Origin: Proteromonas lacertae
Lineage: Eukaryota > Sar > Bigyra > Opalinata > Proteromonadidae
Direction of reading: 5' to 3'
Assembly: GCA_002245135.1 (NCBI GenBank)
Contig: NGBS01000062.1
Span: 1 to 33,674, forward strand
DNA: 33,674 nt
The translations under genes and the position numbers were made by a program. The notes under the pieces are model-generated. The model did not search any database. It was not told where the DNA came from and saw nothing but the letters and a program-made list of their open reading frames with translations. Shown in pieces: positions 31,501 through 33,674 of the stretch. Positions within the stretch are counted from its first letter, which is position 1; each line of letters starts with the position of its first letter.

Positions 31501-31564
31501 TAAGAAGAATGCAGAAATTGTAGGTAGATTTGAAGCTTCTAAAACTAAAGTTACAAATGCATAA
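28528..31564 (+). CDS. Large Thr-rich type I surface protein with a cytoplasmic PH domain
   Basis: Exons 28528-28552 and 28581-31564 (28-nt intron GTATAT...TTCATAG, phase 1) give 1002 residues. The intron lies inside the signal peptide (MNMMCRSAL joined to FLTLCVMFASSFA, likely cut before AEQ). A mucin-like Thr/Ser/Ala/Pro segment (about 35-165) would be heavily O-glycosylated. Then comes an ectodomain with several Cys and N-glycosylation sites (about 170-740), including CTVPDRLRDPAPCDYG and a later GLCCVRNAGYGETC element. One membrane span (WYVILIIVLVVVIILVIAG, about 757-780) is followed by about 45 charged residues and a PH domain (about 830-945), then a 55-residue tail. PH domains on receptor-type proteins are rare. 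The tail is duplicated, inverted, at 15021-15545. No known family for the ectodomain. Confidence 0.8.
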
Positions 31565-31587
31565 AGAGTATATTCACTAAATTCATT
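31040..31587. repeat. Inverted duplicate of the PH-domain module (matches 15003-15545)
   Basis: The block from just before the PH domain to about 20 bases past the stop (AAAGAGTATATTCACTAAAT) is almost identical to 15003-15545 on the opposite strand. It stops abruptly at both ends, so it is a separate identity tract from the 1.8-kb Hsp-like arms. Confidence 0.9.
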
Positions 31588-31677
31588 TCATGGAGAATAT
31601 TTGTGTTTGTTTGTTTAAATAAATGAAATACATAAAATACACTTTAATACAAGTGTATTATTTGAATTATTCTTTTA

Positions 31678-32567
31678 ATGAGTAAACGTTATCTTTCGCT
31701 CATTCTTATTTATGGAATTGGAATAATTTATATAGTATTCATCATATTGCAAGTATTTCAATCAAAGGATCAATCATGTTCAAAATTAAGTCTTTCTCAA
31801 GTTTATTATCACATCACAAACAAAAATGTATACAAGCAAAATATCAAATATAATATTAGTTTTCTCAAGCTGCTGATTTTTCCTCTGTATTAAGCATCTA
31901 CACTCCAATTCCGCATTTTTCACTATAAATTACATAATGATGTATATTACATTACAGTCATTAAGTATACCAGGATCAATTATTCTTAATTTTCTCTCTG
32001 GTATATTATATGGTTTTTATCCTGGTTTTATCATTATTTCAATATGTACATCTATTGGTACATCTTTAATATACACTGTTTCAAAGTTATACGGAGTAAA
32101 TGTGTTTAAACCAATCATACCACACTCATTATCAGTTCATTTTGAACCTGAAGTATGTTTAAAAGTTCTTTTATATTTTTAATAGGTAAAACATTTATCA
32201 CTTAAATCATTCATTGTCACAGTATGTCTTAGACTCAGCCCTGTACCAAATTGGTTTATTAATCTCTTAGCTCCCCATTTACCACTTAATTTATTATCAT
32301 TTGTGATTGTACTATTGTAGGATTAACACCTGCTATGTATGTGCAAATAACTGCAGGAATGGCAGCAATGAAATTAACTACCGATCCAGGTTCAACATCA
32401 CTTTATTCTGTGATTTTACCGATTATAATTGTGTTGGTTGTTATGTGGATATGTTCACATTATGTGACTAAGCATTTTGTTCCACAGGAAATCACTGATG
32501 TATTGAAAAGACATTCTCTTAACAGTATTCTTGTTATTTATTTATTATTTTCATAGAGGAGATATAG
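31678..32567 (+). CDS. TMEM41B: TMEM41B/VTT-domain membrane protein, with two apparent frame breaks
   Basis: Introns at 31828-31859 (32 nt), 32153-32185 (33 nt) and 32525-32556 (32 nt). An N-terminal membrane segment (LSLILIYGIGIIYIVFIILQ) precedes the VTT/DedA-type core: TLQSLSIPGSIILNFLSG, SIGTSLIYTVSKLYG, CLRLSPVPNWFINLLAPHLP, GLTPAMYVQITAG and MKLTTDP. Family members are ER lipid scramblases acting in autophagosome and lipoprotein formation. The frame changes by one base twice, near 31918 (T run in GCATTTTTCAC) and near 32316 (CTATTGTAGG). In each case the homologous protein resumes at once, so these are either consensus indels or decay. The short last exon would end RHSLNKEI. Confidence 0.75.
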
Positions 32568-32666
32568 TGTACATTATAGTTAATATAAAATTTTCATTTA
32601 AATTTACTTTGTTTGTGTAGATATTTTGATATTAAAAAACAGGTCAAGATCTGTTCGTGACTCAAA

Positions 32667-33674
32667 ATGTTTTTGCATTTTTCTTCTTCATCTTTGAGAT
32701 ATTCTCTTCGAAATATATCTAAATTCAGTACACTCACTTCAAGCTATTTAGATAAAACCATCACATGCAAATCAAAGAGAGTCTTATCTGAATTGAAACA
32801 TGTTATGAAAATGTATAGAAATAACTACTATTATTATAGTTTTTAGAATGTAAAGACTATGTAACAAAACCTCTTCATGATGTATATTCTTTATTGTGTG
32901 ATTTTTTAGTTATATAAGAAAGATAAGAGTTTATACATGGCGCCTATACTAGTTGCTTTTGAACATATAATGCAGAATGGATTTTCTCATTCAACCGTAG
33001 AAACTGACATTAACTTCCTTCATAAGCTAAATCTAGAAGGAAAATGTACAAATACAGAATTAGACTATTACAAAGCACTCATAAAATGGAATGAAGGTAA
33101 ATTATCTGATGCAGCTAACATTTTAGAACAAAATCTCCTCATTACTCCTGAAGATATTTTAACTTTAAGAATATTACATGATATATACTATCATTTAGGT
33201 GATAAATATAACTTAGTATATTTTATATTAATATATATAGTTAAATAGTGTAAATCGAGTAGCTTCTCATTATTCTAATGCTGTATATGGATATGAGACA
33301 TTATTAAGTCTTCAGTCATTCGGATTACAAGAAAATCATTATTTCAAAACAGCTGAAGAAACAGCAATGTCAGCCTTAACAATTGATTCTAATATGATTG
33401 GTTATTTAGCTTTTAGCACATTTAAAATATAATTCTGCAAATATTCGAGAAGGTCAAAGAATCTATAGAGAATTTGAAGATTATTGGAGTAAAAGTAGTA
33501 AAATAAATGAAAGTTTATATATAAACTTTAAAAATATGTGTGAATATGGTCAAACTCCTCAAGCCATGAATATCTATGAAGGATTAGAAGTAGAGAAAGC
33601 TAGTTTGAATAATATAGTTTGTAAAACGGCTAGTTTATTTTATTTAGATCATGATGCTAGTAGTGATAAATGGA
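32667..33674 (+). CDS. TTC38: TTC38-like tetratricopeptide protein, cut by the window end
   Basis: Exons 32667-32801, 32840-32881, 32910-33215 and 33241 to the window end; introns 38 (GTTATG donor, the least typical), 28 and 25 nt. It matches the TTC38 family: ALIKWNEGKLSDAANILEQN, PEDILTLRILHDIYYHLGD, VNRVASHYSNAV, SLQSFGLQENHYFKTAEETA, AHLKYNSANIREG and IYREFEDYW. The function of the family is poorly known. The N-terminus (MFLHFSSSSLRYSLRNISKF) is rich in Ser, Arg and hydrophobics and could be an organelle-targeting peptide, which is unusual for the family. Near 33412 a T run is one base short (GCTTTTAGC); the conserved AHLKY resumes in the next frame, so the gene has one apparent break there. 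Confidence 0.75.

Noticed and set aside
1-33674. CRISPR arrays, bacterial operon signals, rRNA genes
   Set aside because: None present. Spliceosomal introns and eukaryotic gene content rule out a prokaryotic reading.

Overview
The window looks like nuclear DNA from an AT-rich, compact, flagellated microbial eukaryote that uses the standard genetic code. Evidence: eukaryotic genes (PP2A catalytic subunit, ribosomal protein uL4, EBP1/PA2G4, Ssu72, TMEM41B, TTC38); a close DNAAF1/LRRC50 relative, which implies axonemal dyneins; and about 40 spliceosomal introns of roughly 20-60 nt (most 26-36 nt) that nearly always begin GTAT and end TAG. An iron-type alcohol dehydrogenase of the bacterial BDH/YqhD kind would fit an oxygen-poor lifestyle but does not prove it. 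I cannot name the species or phylum from the sequence.

Left accessory block (1-5.5 kb): the 3' part of a broken retroviral-type integrase, most like Polinton/Maverick integrases, cut by the window edge. It is followed by unrecognised genes: a charged protein with a 75-nt tandem repeat, a small membrane protein, two Cys-rich zinc-ribbon repeat proteins and an intron-containing proline-rich protein. Two telomere-like TTAGGG units and a GC-rich hairpin lie just beyond.

Core genes, left half (6-15 kb): PP2A catalytic subunit (-); a five-exon protein with repeated E-C-T-F-x-P motifs (+); iron alcohol dehydrogenase (+); two tandem genes that each join a cold-shock domain to a RING-H2 finger (+), a fusion I do not recognise from any described family; DNAAF1 (-); a five-exon type I membrane receptor-like protein (+).

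Inverted paralog region (15-31.6 kb): two copies of a set of genes face each other. Each set has a degenerate Hsp70-superfamily protein (Hsp110/Grp170-like, apparently without the beta-sandwich substrate-binding domain), a divergently transcribed small Cys-containing gene, and a PH domain. On the right the Hsp-like protein has a hydrophobic, membrane-spanning C-terminus, and the PH domain is the cytoplasmic tail of a 1002-residue Thr-rich surface protein. On the left the Hsp-like protein ends without the membrane part and carries a frame break, and the PH domain stands alone. Identity between the copies is patchy, which suggests gene conversion. Between the arms lie a polytopic membrane protein, uL4, an Ssu72 gene with several frame breaks, and EBP1.

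Right end (31.6-33.7 kb): TMEM41B-like and TTC38-like genes, both with single-base frame breaks in or beside short homopolymers; TTC38 runs off the window.
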